This document shows positions 25,053 through 31,872 of a stretch of DNA of 49,771 bases, one piece after another. The stretch covers positions 1-49,771 of the forward strand of contig JAUYQZ010000020.1 in assembly GCA_030695415.1 (NCBI GenBank), given 5' to 3'. Source of the stretch: Hylemonella sp. (GTDB taxonomy: Bacteria; Pseudomonadota; Gammaproteobacteria; Burkholderiales; Burkholderiaceae_C). Under the pieces are notes generated by a model. The model made no database searches and had not been told where the DNA came from. It was given only the letters and a program-made list of their open reading frames with translations. A program made the position numbers and the translations under genes. Position 1 is the first letter of the stretch. Every line of letters starts with the position of its first letter.

Positions 25053-25118
25053 AGCTAACCGGGCGACGACGGCATGGCACCTAGGCCGTAAGCGCTCCAG
25101 TTGCACGACATGTTAGGC
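25053..25118 (-). repeat. attC site 1 (integron cassette recombination site)
   Basis: Read on the minus strand, a 66-base element starts with GCCTAAC and ends with GTTAGCT, close to the RYYYAAC...GTTRRRY consensus. It contains an internal inverted repeat (ACGGC/GCCGT) that can form the folded arm. The stop codon TAA of the adjacent ORF lies inside the GCCTAAC box, as in many integron cassettes. Confidence 0.7.
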
Positions 25119-25832
25119 CGGACTCGCATTCATGAATGCCGCTGTGTTCTCGTACTTCCGGCGCGTTCGTGGATCTAGTGCCTCGAAGGCTCCAAAGTAC
25201 TGAGCAAAACCTTGGTAGACCTGCTCGGCAGTGACTGGGAGCGGCGCTGCGATGCTGCTCCTGAGGATCACTGGCCAGTTGATCGCGTATCCAGGCTTTG
25301 TTCCTCCATCGACTGGGATCTCTGCGGGGGAAACGACTTCTGAGGACCCGGACTGGAGCTTGGCCTCGCTTGCGCGTCGATAGACCTCCTGAGACGTGAC
25401 GATGCCTATCCATTGAGCGGATTCGCCCAGGCGATACGCCTCGATGAGCGCAGGTCCGGCGTACATTGACTCGTCGAGGTTGAAGAAGAAGGTGCCGACG
25501 GCTATGCCCACGCGAATTGGGACGCAAAGGTGCAAAGCCTTGCTCAACAACTGTGTTGCCATGACCAGGATGGTTCGCAAATCGTTGAGGGTCGCGCCTC
25601 GTGAGAACAGGACAATCGTGTCCGAGAACGTAACCGCGTGGACGTGTTGAGGAGTTGCGACAGTCTCCGCCGTATCCAAGAACGTGAGCGACGTACTGTG
25701 TGCGTCCTTGCGCGCCTCAACGAGTCGAGCGAGAAGGCTCCACGCGAGTTCCGGATCCTTTTCGACGAGCGCGGACATGCCGAGTACGTCGATGTGGACG
25801 ACGAAGCGCTGTTGCTCAATGGCGGAGGGCAT
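25113..25832 (-). CDS. Cassette protein with class III nucleotide-cyclase-like fold
   Basis: A 239-residue cytoplasmic protein that resembles a minimal class III nucleotide cyclase. Asp15 in VVHIDVLGM and Asp71 in VTFSDTIVLF are in place for the two metal ions. IRVGIAVG around Arg107 matches the R.GI..G segment after them, followed by GPALIEAYRLGESAQW, a block typical of bacterial cyclase-like proteins including those of Pycsar systems. No transmembrane or effector domain is present and no PycTM/PycTIR gene is adjacent. The ORF starts 20 bases after the preceding attC core and stops inside the next one, so it is one complete integron cassette. Activity and nucleotide are unknown. Confidence 0.68.
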   Translation of the reverse strand: MPSAIEQQRFVVHIDVLGMSALVEKDPELAWSLLARLVEARKDAHSTSLTFLDTAETVATPQHVHAVTFSDTIVLFSRGATLNDLRTILVMATQLLSKALHLCVPIRVGIAVGTFFFNLDESMYAGPALIEAYRLGESAQWIGIVTSQEVYRRASEAKLQSGSSEVVSPAEIPVDGGTKPGYAINWPVILRSSIAAPLPVTAEQVYQGFAQYFGAFEALDPRTRRKYENTAAFMNASPA

Positions 25833-25852
25833 TTGAGGTGTTGGACTGTGCG

Positions 25853-25920
25853 GCCTAACTTGCTAGCTTAGGGGCGCCGCCGGCCTGCGGGCAGGCGGCC
25901 CCTGGAGCGGCGGGTTAGCC
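25853..25920 (-). repeat. attC site 2
   Basis: A 68-base element, on the minus strand running GGCTAAC ... GTTAGGC, with a GC-rich inner inverted repeat around the centre (GGGGC..GCCCC arms on the plus strand). It lies between two minus-strand ORFs, and the last 19 codons of the upstream ORF run into it. Confidence 0.8.
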
Positions 25921-26561
25921 CGATCTACAGCCTTTGCAGCTTCCTTCAGCATTACCGCCGGGTTCTTTAGGTAGGTAAGTAGCGCCATCTGAAACTCAAC
26001 AAGAGAGTTAAGAGAAACAGAGAATTTGGCGCCAAGTCGATATATTTCCATATGGTCTAAGGCCTCCAAAACAGCCAACTGAGCTAAGGCGTTCTTTTCC
26101 TTATGAGCTCCGACATAGGTGCGAACAGTGTTCAGAAATGCCGCATGTTCTAGCTTGAACGTGTTGAACCCTGTGACGCTCTTGTTCAGTGCTTGTAGCC
26201 ATGGGTCGTCAAGCCCCAGGTCGCGAAGAGCTTGACGGTACTCTTTGCCGAGAATCTCTGGGATATCTTTGGACGTTTCGTACAAGAGGACTGCCATGCC
26301 TCGTGCAACAAACTGTTGGTGCCACTTCGTATTAGCGAAATAAAGTGCGCTGCTATACGCGCTGAGGTCCTGCTCAACAAGCGCCATGAAGAGGGCTGCG
26401 TTATAGGCTACGGCATGGTTCTTGAAGCCATGCTCGTGAGCGTCCTCACATTGCTTCTTAAGAGTCGTGATGAGCCCAGTAGTCACTGCAAAGCGATTGC
26501 GATTAGTCCATCGATGCCTGAAACGCCCCGGAACGAGGAGGAGGCGCAAGAGTAGGTTCAC
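25863..26561 (-). CDS. Cassette protein of unknown function
   Basis: A 232-residue, largely helical protein that I do not recognise. I start at GTG 26561, five bases after the attC core, the same spacing as another cassette start at 31093. An ATG at 26591 would lie inside the attC itself. Features include FMALVEQDLSAYSSALYFAN and FLNTVRTYVGAHKEKNAL; the latter has an R-x5-H pattern that could be a HEPN RNase motif, though this is weak. The last residues (ANPPLQGPPARRPAAPLS) are encoded by the attC, so the natural protein end has been replaced or extended by the recombination site. Confidence 0.65.
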   Translation of the reverse strand: MNLLLRLLLVPGRFRHRWTNRNRFAVTTGLITTLKKQCEDAHEHGFKNHAVAYNAALFMALVEQDLSAYSSALYFANTKWHQQFVARGMAVLLYETSKDIPEILGKEYRQALRDLGLDDPWLQALNKSVTGFNTFKLEHAAFLNTVRTYVGAHKEKNALAQLAVLEALDHMEIYRLGAKFSVSLNSLVEFQMALLTYLKNPAVMLKEAAKAVDRANPPLQGPPARRPAAPLS

Positions 26562-26566
26562 GAGCG

Positions 26567-26635
26567 GCCTAACGTTTGAGATGAGAGGCATGACCCGGCT
26601 TGCCGGGGCATGTCCTCTCGATTGAAGGGTTAGGC
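26567..26635 (-). repeat. attC site 3 (best-preserved)
   Basis: A 69-base element with perfect GCCTAAC and GTTAGGC ends. Inside, GAGAGG-CATG pairs with CATG-T-CCTCTC, leaving an unpaired base, a feature that integrases use to recognise the folded bottom strand. The centre forms a second stem, CCCGG/CCGGG. This is the clearest attC in the window. Confidence 0.9.
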
Positions 26636-26636
26636 C

Positions 26637-27326
26637 TCACTGCGCAGCCTCTGCTATGAACCCCTGCACAAACATCAGCATCATTTGGACCTGCTCGGCT
26701 GTGTACTCACCATACTCGCCATGGGCGGCTTTGTTGCGAACATGTGCCCATGTTGTGATCTGCTTCTGCGCCAACTTGGAGTACGCCTCGGCCTTGGCGA
26801 GTTGTACGTTCAGCGGATCCATGGTGAGCTGCTTACCAGATTCATTGACTATGGGCAGGCTCTTCGATTTAGTCAGCTGGCGCAGATGGTCTTCCAGCAC
26901 TGTGCCGATGATTACTGCCGCAGCGTCTTTGTATCCCTCTTGTAGAAGGTACTCGCCCATTTCCAAGAAATCAGCAAAGACATCTGCTTGGATGAGGGCC
27001 TTAAAATCGACGAGCAGGTCGTTTTCAATTTCGTGCTTGATGGCGCGTGCCACGCCCAGCATTTGAGTGAACTGAACGTGGTGACTCTTCCACAGGTTGT
27101 AGAAGTTTCCAGTCTTGGCGGCTTCCGCATACGCCACAAAGTGTTGGCTTTTTTCCCCATAGAGCTTTCTGATCAGCTGCCCCAAACGCGTAACCCACAT
27201 GGCGACGTTTGCGGTGAACTCGCTGTCCACACCTCGCTCAGCGGTCGAGACTTGTTGGTTGATCTGGGCGCCTTTTGCGACCAGATCATTGATCTCGGCA
27301 ATGATGTGAGCGTTGAGTTTTTGCAT
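26637..27326 (-). CDS. Cassette protein with HEPN-like RNKAAH motif
   Basis: A 229-residue helical protein. The C-terminal half contains AAAVIIGTVLEDHLRQL and then TTWAHVRNKAAHGEYGEYT. The R197-x4-H202 motif (RNKAAH) is the signature of HEPN domains, which often act as ribonucleases in toxin-antitoxin, abortive infection and CRISPR contexts. The N-terminal half is helical and uncharacterised. The start ATG 27326 lies eight bases after a GTTAGGC core, and the stop is directly before attC site 3, so it is a complete cassette. No cognate antitoxin is encoded beside it. The HEPN reading is an inference from the motif. Confidence 0.65.
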   Translation of the reverse strand: MQKLNAHIIAEINDLVAKGAQINQQVSTAERGVDSEFTANVAMWVTRLGQLIRKLYGEKSQHFVAYAEAAKTGNFYNLWKSHHVQFTQMLGVARAIKHEIENDLLVDFKALIQADVFADFLEMGEYLLQEGYKDAAAVIIGTVLEDHLRQLTKSKSLPIVNESGKQLTMDPLNVQLAKAEAYSKLAQKQITTWAHVRNKAAHGEYGEYTAEQVQMMLMFVQGFIAEAAQ

Positions 27327-27334
27327 GTTGTGAG

Positions 27335-27360
27335 GCCTAACGTGATGTCGACCGCAAAAG
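27335..27360 (-). repeat. Half attC or attI-like core
   Basis: On the minus strand GTTAGGC directly precedes the first cassette of array A. A small CCGCA/TGCGG stem lies beside it (27351-27364), but no matching RYYYAAC box can be found further out. It may be a decayed attC or the remains of an attI site. No integrase gene lies next to it. Confidence 0.5.
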
Positions 27361-27651
27361 TGCGGAATAACATGGCCGGATGTTCATCTTCGGGCCTCCC
27401 TTGCTGCAAGCTAAGTGCTTGTTTTGTTTGAAGAATTTGGGCCAATATAGCGCAGAGCCGCGCTCATGACAAACCGTGAAACCCCGCAATGTAGCGGCCG
27501 GCTGCCGCTACGAGCGCCACGGAACGTCTCTCTCCCCAAAAGGGGCACGCAGTGACCACTTCTGGGGCAGCGCCGCAATTCCCGCTCCTGCCCGAAACCA
27601 CCCTCCCCAGCCCCTTCAGTGACAATCCCCCCAACAACTCCTGGGAACACA
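27342..27651. other. Intergenic stretch between cassette array A and the core block
   Basis: About 310 bases with no supported gene. It holds one perfect 7-bp hairpin (GTAGCGG/CCGCTAC, 27491-27511). Base composition rises from the low-GC array to the GC-rich core within this stretch, so an array boundary lies here. Open frames on the minus strand look like shadows of the next gene. Confidence 0.5.
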
Positions 27652-27999
27652 ATGATCGAAGGCCTGATAAGCGGCACCCTGGTGGGCCTGGCAGAACAGC
27701 GCCAGGGCAAGAACGACACCACCTTCGTGCTCGCCAAGGTGAAAGCCGTGCCCGGCGAGGGCGAGAGCCTGATCGTCAACGTGATTGCCTTTGCGGCCGA
27801 GGCCTGCGCGGCCCTGCTGGCGCTGGACGAGGGCGATGCGCTGGCCCTGTCTGGCGCGCTGACCCCCAAGGTCTGGACCGACAAGCAGGGCAACACCCGG
27901 CCTGCGCTGGACATGGTGGCCAGCCAGGTGCTGTCGGTCTACCACGTGGACCGCAAGCGCGCGGCCCTGGGCGGCTCGCCCGCCCATTCAGAGGCCTGA
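27652..27999 (+). CDS. SSB-like OB-fold protein
   Basis: A 115-residue protein that resembles single-strand DNA-binding (SSB/PriB-like) OB-fold proteins: an initial strand MIEGLISGTLVGLAEQRQ, FVLAKVKA, an IVNVIAFAAEACAALLALDEGDALALSGAL core, and KVWTDKQGNTRPALDMVASQVLSVY at the end. It is shorter than housekeeping SSB and lacks the acidic C-terminal tip, so it is not the main SSB of the cell. Related small proteins occur in phages and plasmids as well as chromosomes. ATG 27652 is chosen because the fold starts there; the frame opens 33 bases earlier. Confidence 0.75.
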   Translation: MIEGLISGTLVGLAEQRQGKNDTTFVLAKVKAVPGEGESLIVNVIAFAAEACAALLALDEGDALALSGALTPKVWTDKQGNTRPALDMVASQVLSVYHVDRKRAALGGSPAHSEA

Positions 28000-28026
28000 C
28001 GGCAGCTCGCAGCCCAAGGAAACTCC

Positions 28027-28197
28027 ATGAAGCCCCCGCAACGCGTCATCCCCACCCCCGGCTGGCTGCGCCCGGTGATCCGCTGGGCCGCGCGCCTTGC
28101 CATGAACGCACCGGCCTGGGTGCCGGGCTGGCTGAAGAACGCGCCCTTGAAGTTGACCTCTCTCTTGCTGCGCGCCTACGTGGCGATCGTGCGCTAG
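28027..28197 (+). CDS. Small conserved-looking protein (56 residues)
   Basis: A 56-residue ORF from ATG 28027 to TAG, preceded by an excellent AAGGAA ribosome binding site at about 28017-28022. The product is basic and hydrophobic, with WLRPVIRWAARLAMNAPAW and ALKNAP/LKLTSLLLRAYVAIVR-like segments, and could be a small membrane-associated peptide. It sits between the OB-fold gene and lemA on the same strand. I do not recognise a family. Codon use resembles neighbouring core genes. Confidence 0.55.
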   Translation: MKPPQRVIPTPGWLRPVIRWAARLAMNAPAWVPGWLKNAPLKLTSLLLRAYVAIVR

Positions 28198-28282
28198 CCC
28201 ACAGAAGCGCTGCGCCGGCGAAGGCAGACTGGACACCTCACCGGCAAGGTCCTAGCATTGCCGGATTCACCGGAGAAACGAA

Positions 28283-28900
28283 ATGCGCAGATTTGCAGTC
28301 TTGCTCTTGACCCTGGCCGTGTTCAGCCTCTCGGGCTGCGGCTACAACACCTTCCAGACCACCGACGAGCAGATCACGGCCAGCTGGGCCGAGGTGCTGA
28401 ACCAGTACCAGCGGCGCGCCGACCTGATTCCCAATATCGTCAACACCGTCAAGGGCGAGGCCAACTTCGAGCAGGAAACCCTGACCCGGGTGGTGGAGGC
28501 CCGCGCCCGGGCCACCAGCATCCAGGCCACGCCGGAGCTGGTCAACAACCCCGAGGCCTTCCAGAAGTTCCAGGCGGCGCAGAACTCGCTGTCCGGCGCG
28601 CTGAGCCGCCTGCTGGTCGTCAGCGAAAACTACCCGCAGCTCAAGGCCAACCAGGGCTTCCAGGAACTGCGCGCCCAGCTGGAGGGCACCGAGAACCGCA
28701 TCACGGTGGCCCGCAACCGCTACATCAAGGCGGTGCAGGAGTACAACGTGGCGGTGCGCAGCTTCCCCACCAACCTCACGGCCATGGTCTTCGGCTACTC
28801 GGTCAAGCCCAGCTTCACGGTCACCGACGAAAAAGAGCTGGCCACGCCGCCGAAGGTGGATTTTGGTAGCCCGGCCAAGAAGCCCGAGGCCACACGTTGA
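28283..28900 (+). CDS. LemA family lipoprotein
   Basis: A 205-residue LemA-family protein anchored by a lipobox (LSGC near residue 19). The conserved core is visible: YNTFQTTDEQITASWAEVLNQYQRRADLIPNIVNTVKG, followed by EARARATSIQ, the helical ALSRLLVVSENYPQLKANQ and RNRYIKAVQEYNVAVRSFP. LemA proteins are helical bundles of poorly known function that are almost always encoded next to TPM-domain proteins, as here. Its stop overlaps the start of the next gene, so translation is coupled. Confidence 0.95.
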   Translation: MRRFAVLLLTLAVFSLSGCGYNTFQTTDEQITASWAEVLNQYQRRADLIPNIVNTVKGEANFEQETLTRVVEARARATSIQATPELVNNPEAFQKFQAAQNSLSGALSRLLVVSENYPQLKANQGFQELRAQLEGTENRITVARNRYIKAVQEYNVAVRSFPTNLTAMVFGYSVKPSFTVTDEKELATPPKVDFGSPAKKPEATR

Positions 28901-29796
28901 ACCCTGCCACCGCTGGCATCCGGCTGCGACGCGGGGCTGCGGCGCTGCTTGGCCTGCTGTGGCTGCTGGCGCTCCCCGGGGGGGTGGCGCACGCGGCCGA
29001 TGAGCTGGTCCCGGTTCCTGCGCTGCAGGCGCTGGTGACCGACCTCACCGCGACCCTCACGCCCGAGCAGCGCGCGGGCCTGGAGAGCCGGCTGCGGGCC
29101 TTCGACGAGCGCAAGGGTAGCCAGCTGGCGGTGCTGATCGTGCCCACGACCCGGCCCGAGGCCATCGAGCCCTACGCGATGCGCGTCGTCGAGCAGTGGA
29201 AGCTCGGGCGCAAGAAGGTAGACGACGGCGTACTCCTGCTGGTGGCCAAGAATGACCGCGCGGTGCGCATCGAGGTGGGCTATGGCCTGGAGGGCGTGCT
29301 GAGCGACGCCATCACGAATCGCATCATCAACGACGTGATCGTGCCCCGCTTCAAGCAGGGCGACTTCTTTGGCGGCATTGACGGGGCCGTCTCGCAGATG
29401 ATCAAGCTGATGGACGGCGAAGCGCTGCCGGCGCCAGCGCGGCGCGCGGAGGGTGCGTCCTTCGATCTCGGCGGCATGGCCCCGGTGCTGCTGATGATCG
29501 CCGTGGTGGCGGGTGGTGTCTTGCGCGCCATGCTGGGGCGCGTGCCGGGCGCCGCCGTGACGGCAGGCATCCTGGGGCTGATCGTCTGGTTCCTGTCCGG
29601 CGTCATCTTCATTGCGCTGATCGGCGCCGTGATCGGCTTCGTCGTCACCCTGCTGGGTGGCAGCTCACTGCTGCGCAGCGGCATGGGCGGCAGCAGTCAT
29701 CGCGGGGGTGGCTTTGGGGGCGGCTTCGGTGGCGGGGGGGTCAGGGGCGGCGGGGGTGGCGGTTTCGGCGGGGGCGGCTCCTCGGGGCGGTGGTAA
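28897..29796 (+). CDS. TPM-domain membrane protein (YgcG family)
   Basis: A 299-residue protein with a cleavable signal (GVAHA, about residue 33), a TPM domain at about 45-180 (LTPEQRAGLESRLRAFDERKGSQLAVLIVPTT, KVDDGVLLLVAKNDRAVRIEVGYGLEG), two membrane helices, and an extremely Gly-rich C-terminal tail. Proteins of this kind are called YgcG or psb32-like and co-occur with LemA. Its start codon is TTG, fused to the lemA stop as TTGA; I keep it because the signal peptide begins there. The Gly/Ser tail probably forms a flexible surface segment. Confidence 0.9.
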   Translation: MNPATAGIRLRRGAAALLGLLWLLALPGGVAHAADELVPVPALQALVTDLTATLTPEQRAGLESRLRAFDERKGSQLAVLIVPTTRPEAIEPYAMRVVEQWKLGRKKVDDGVLLLVAKNDRAVRIEVGYGLEGVLSDAITNRIINDVIVPRFKQGDFFGGIDGAVSQMIKLMDGEALPAPARRAEGASFDLGGMAPVLLMIAVVAGGVLRAMLGRVPGAAVTAGILGLIVWFLSGVIFIALIGAVIGFVVTLLGGSSLLRSGMGGSSHRGGGFGGGFGGGGVRGGGGGGFGGGGSSGRW

Positions 29797-29798
29797 AC

Positions 29799-30299
29799 AT
29801 GAACCTGCAACGCTGGTCCCGACACCTGCTGAGTTCGCCCTGGAGCGTGCGCCGCGCCTTCCCGCGCGCCACGATGACGGCCATTGCCGAGGCCATCCGC
29901 ACAGCCGAAAGCGTGCATGGCGGGGAGATCCGCTTTGCGGTGGAGGCTGCGCTGGAGCCCGGGGAACTGATGCGCGGCATGAGCCCGCGCGAACGCGCCA
30001 TCGAGGTGTTTTCCGAGCTGCGGGTCTGGGACACCCAGCACAACAATGGCGTGCTGATCTACGTGCTGCTGGCCGACCACGCGGTGGAGATCGTCGCCGA
30101 CCGCGGCATCCACGCGCATGAAGGCACCGAAACCTGGAGCGCCATCTGCCGGCAGATCGAGTCGGCCTTCCGGCAGGCCGACTACCGCGCGGGCGCGCTG
30201 CTGGGCGTTGAAGCGGTGGCAAGGGCCTTGAAGAAGCACTACCCCCAGCGCGGCGGGCACCCGAACGAATTGCCGGACGAGCCGGCCGTGCTGTCCTGA
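29799..30299 (+). CDS. TPM-domain protein, soluble
   Basis: A 166-residue protein with a second TPM domain: RAIEVFSELRVWDTQHNNGVLIYVLLADHAVEIVADRGIH, with EIRFAVEAAL and the later WSAICRQIESAFRQADYRAG. There is no signal peptide or membrane helix, so it is probably cytoplasmic or peripheral. It begins immediately after the previous TPM gene (a GTG start inside that gene is possible), forming the three-gene unit lemA-TPM-TPM that recurs in betaproteobacteria. The array B cassettes begin after its stop. Confidence 0.9.
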   Translation: MNLQRWSRHLLSSPWSVRRAFPRATMTAIAEAIRTAESVHGGEIRFAVEAALEPGELMRGMSPRERAIEVFSELRVWDTQHNNGVLIYVLLADHAVEIVADRGIHAHEGTETWSAICRQIESAFRQADYRAGALLGVEAVARALKKHYPQRGGHPNELPDEPAVLS

Positions 30300-30382
30300 G
30301 GGTTCAGCGCGGAGCGGCGGCGTTCGGCGAAGACAGCCGGGCTGGCAAGAAGATCAACCGCCGGGCGTGGTTACGGGACATT

Positions 30383-30490
30383 GGCTAACCCGCCTCAGGT
30401 GCCGATATACGAAGCAGGCGCTTTACCCGTCGGCCCCAACTCGGTCAGTTTCTTGCGCTTGTGGGGGACTTCGTATAAGAGGGGTTAGGC
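30383..30490 (-). repeat. attC site 4 (long form)
   Basis: A 108-base element with GCCTAAC at its start and GTTAGCC at its end on the minus strand. Inside, TATACGAAG pairs with CTTCGTATA to form an arm. The length is within the known attC range. The stop TAA of the neighbouring ORF is inside the GCCTAAC box. Confidence 0.7.
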
Positions 30491-31093
30491 CGCAGTTCGT
30501 TTGGCGCCATAGGCTTGCATTTTTTCCAAGAACTTCGGCAGCCGTTCTGGGCTTGATGACATACCAATCAGCTGGCCAGCAGCGATCATCCCGAGAGCAC
30601 CTGATGCATCAAGGGCCTGCGCAAGCTCCGCTTCTTCGTAGTTTTCCTGAACTAGCCCGGGTCGATGCCTGCGCGAGACCTGCAAGAAGCCAGTGTGCGT
30701 AAAACCGTTCATGGCCTTCCACGCACGCTCCTTCAGTCCGGAGAGGACGCCAGGTCCATTCCCGACTTTGGCCTCGAACGCGGCTATCAACTCTTGAAAC
30801 TCTTGCTTGACCTTCCCGCGCTTAAAGCGATCAAGGTCCTCTTGGGTCGCGCAGTGTAGGAGCCAAAGGCCCCGCACAAGGGACTCCGTTTCGGAACGGA
30901 GCAGTGCGAGCGCGGAGCCGTACAGCGCGCTGGAGTGCAGCAGCGCGATAGCGGCTTGATGCTCAAGCGCAACGTCGAAGCAGCCAATCGCCAGCATCGA
31001 GCGCTCATCGCACGGCAGTTCAATGCCCGAGGTGTTCTCGTCGATCCATCGGACAAGTTCGACAAGGTCGGCGTGTTCGTGAAGTGCCTTCAT
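30485..31093 (-). CDS. Cassette protein of unknown function
   Basis: A 202-residue helical protein, not recognised. I start at ATG 31093, exactly five bases after the attC core GTTAGGC; the frame is open further upstream, but that part crosses the recombination site. A middle segment HSSALYGSALALLRSETESLVRGLWLLHCA and a later AMNGFTHTGFLQVSRRH are the most regular parts. The TAA stop lies in the next attC core. The gene is thus a complete cassette. Confidence 0.62.
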   Translation of the reverse strand: MKALHEHADLVELVRWIDENTSGIELPCDERSMLAIGCFDVALEHQAAIALLHSSALYGSALALLRSETESLVRGLWLLHCATQEDLDRFKRGKVKQEFQELIAAFEAKVGNGPGVLSGLKERAWKAMNGFTHTGFLQVSRRHRPGLVQENYEEAELAQALDASGALGMIAAGQLIGMSSSPERLPKFLEKMQAYGAKRTAA

Positions 31094-31098
31094 ATGCG

Positions 31099-31324
31099 GC
31101 CTAACAAGGCTGCGCAAAAAGGTCCCACCGCCGTCGCAGCGCGGTGTTTTCGGGGCTGCTTGACCCATTGCCTGATCGACGATCGTGCAATACAGAACGA
31201 TCTAAGCGGTCGATTTTCAAACAAGCGGGTCATCAAATTGCCAAACGAGGTTTTTTCACAGCCTCAACGTAAAAGTGCGGGGCTGCGCGCTTTTGCGCAG
31301 TCTCGATTGGCCGCCTGGTTAGGT
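31099..31324 (-). repeat. Composite attC region (two partial sites)
   Basis: The stretch has a GCCTAAC at 31099-31105 and a GTTAGGT at 31318-31324, too far apart (226 bases) for one site. Near the right end CTGCGC/GCGCAG forms a stem and CCTCAAC at about 31262 could be the partner of GTTAGGT, giving a site of about 60 bases. The left half looks like a second, decayed attC. No ORF lies between. Confidence 0.5.
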
Positions 31325-31343
31325 GTCACTGGCGAGGAAGCGC

Positions 31344-31718
31344 TCATTCCTCTGCCTTGCAGTCGTTACCCTTGTATGACCACGAGACGACCTTGGAACC
31401 ATCAAGTTCGAAAGTTGTAGTGCAAGTCATGCCGATGTTCATGGCGGAAGTGCCGCCTACCGCGTTTGTATAGGCCCTGTTCCCGATATAGGTCGTCTGG
31501 TATGACGGCGCGGTACCCGGCACGTACACGTTGCGGCTCGATGAGAAAACAATGAATTTTCGACCACCGGCATCGTAGGACTGGATTGGCGGTCCCCAGC
31601 TGCGAACGAGGTCGATCTCCTGTGTTCCAACCCACGAATTGAGAAGTTTCTCGTACCCGGCAGTTGTTGCACATGATGCGAGAACGGCGGCAAGGGCAAT
31701 GAGTAGAAAACGATGCAT
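31344..31718 (-). CDS. Cassette-encoded small lipoprotein
   Basis: A 124-residue protein with a signal peptide and lipobox LASCA at residues about 13-17, so it should be a periplasm-facing lipoprotein. The mature part is beta-rich: SWVGTQEIDLVRSWGPPIQSYDAGGRKFIVFSS, then a Tyr/Thr-rich stretch and CTTTFELDGSKVVSWSYKGNDC, with two Cys that may pair. Such lipoproteins, with the W.G...L...WG.P pattern, are frequent in integron cassettes and chromosomes; the function is unknown. The start has a good GGGGG sequence upstream. Confidence 0.7.
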   Translation of the reverse strand: MHRFLLIALAAVLASCATTAGYEKLLNSWVGTQEIDLVRSWGPPIQSYDAGGRKFIVFSSSRNVYVPGTAPSYQTTYIGNRAYTNAVGGTSAMNIGMTCTTTFELDGSKVVSWSYKGNDCKAEE

Positions 31719-31866
31719 AACTAGTACCCCCTTAGCGAGCTATGTGATGACACCCGACGTCGGAGTTCACCGGCACGCAGTGGCATTGTGCCGCGAGACG
31801 TATGCTCCCGCGCACGGCTCGCGGCGCAATGCCACTGCGCGTCCGAGTCGAACGACCTGTTAGAGC
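31716..31866 (-). repeat. attC-like site with a 22-bp hairpin arm
   Basis: The core is a near-perfect long hairpin, CGCAGTGGCATTGTGCCGCGAG paired in segments with CTCGCGGCGCAATGCCACTGCG (about 31776-31840) with one G-U pair. A GTTAGAG at 31859-31865 is a degenerate core box; the other end may be GCATAAC at 31716. It separates two minus-strand ORFs and is best read as a decayed, long attC. Confidence 0.5.
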
Positions 31867-31872
31867 GCAAGG

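Noticed and set aside
26562..26591. ATG 26591 as start of the second cassette ORF
   Set aside because: It lies inside attC site 3; GTG 26561 has the same distance to the core as another cassette.
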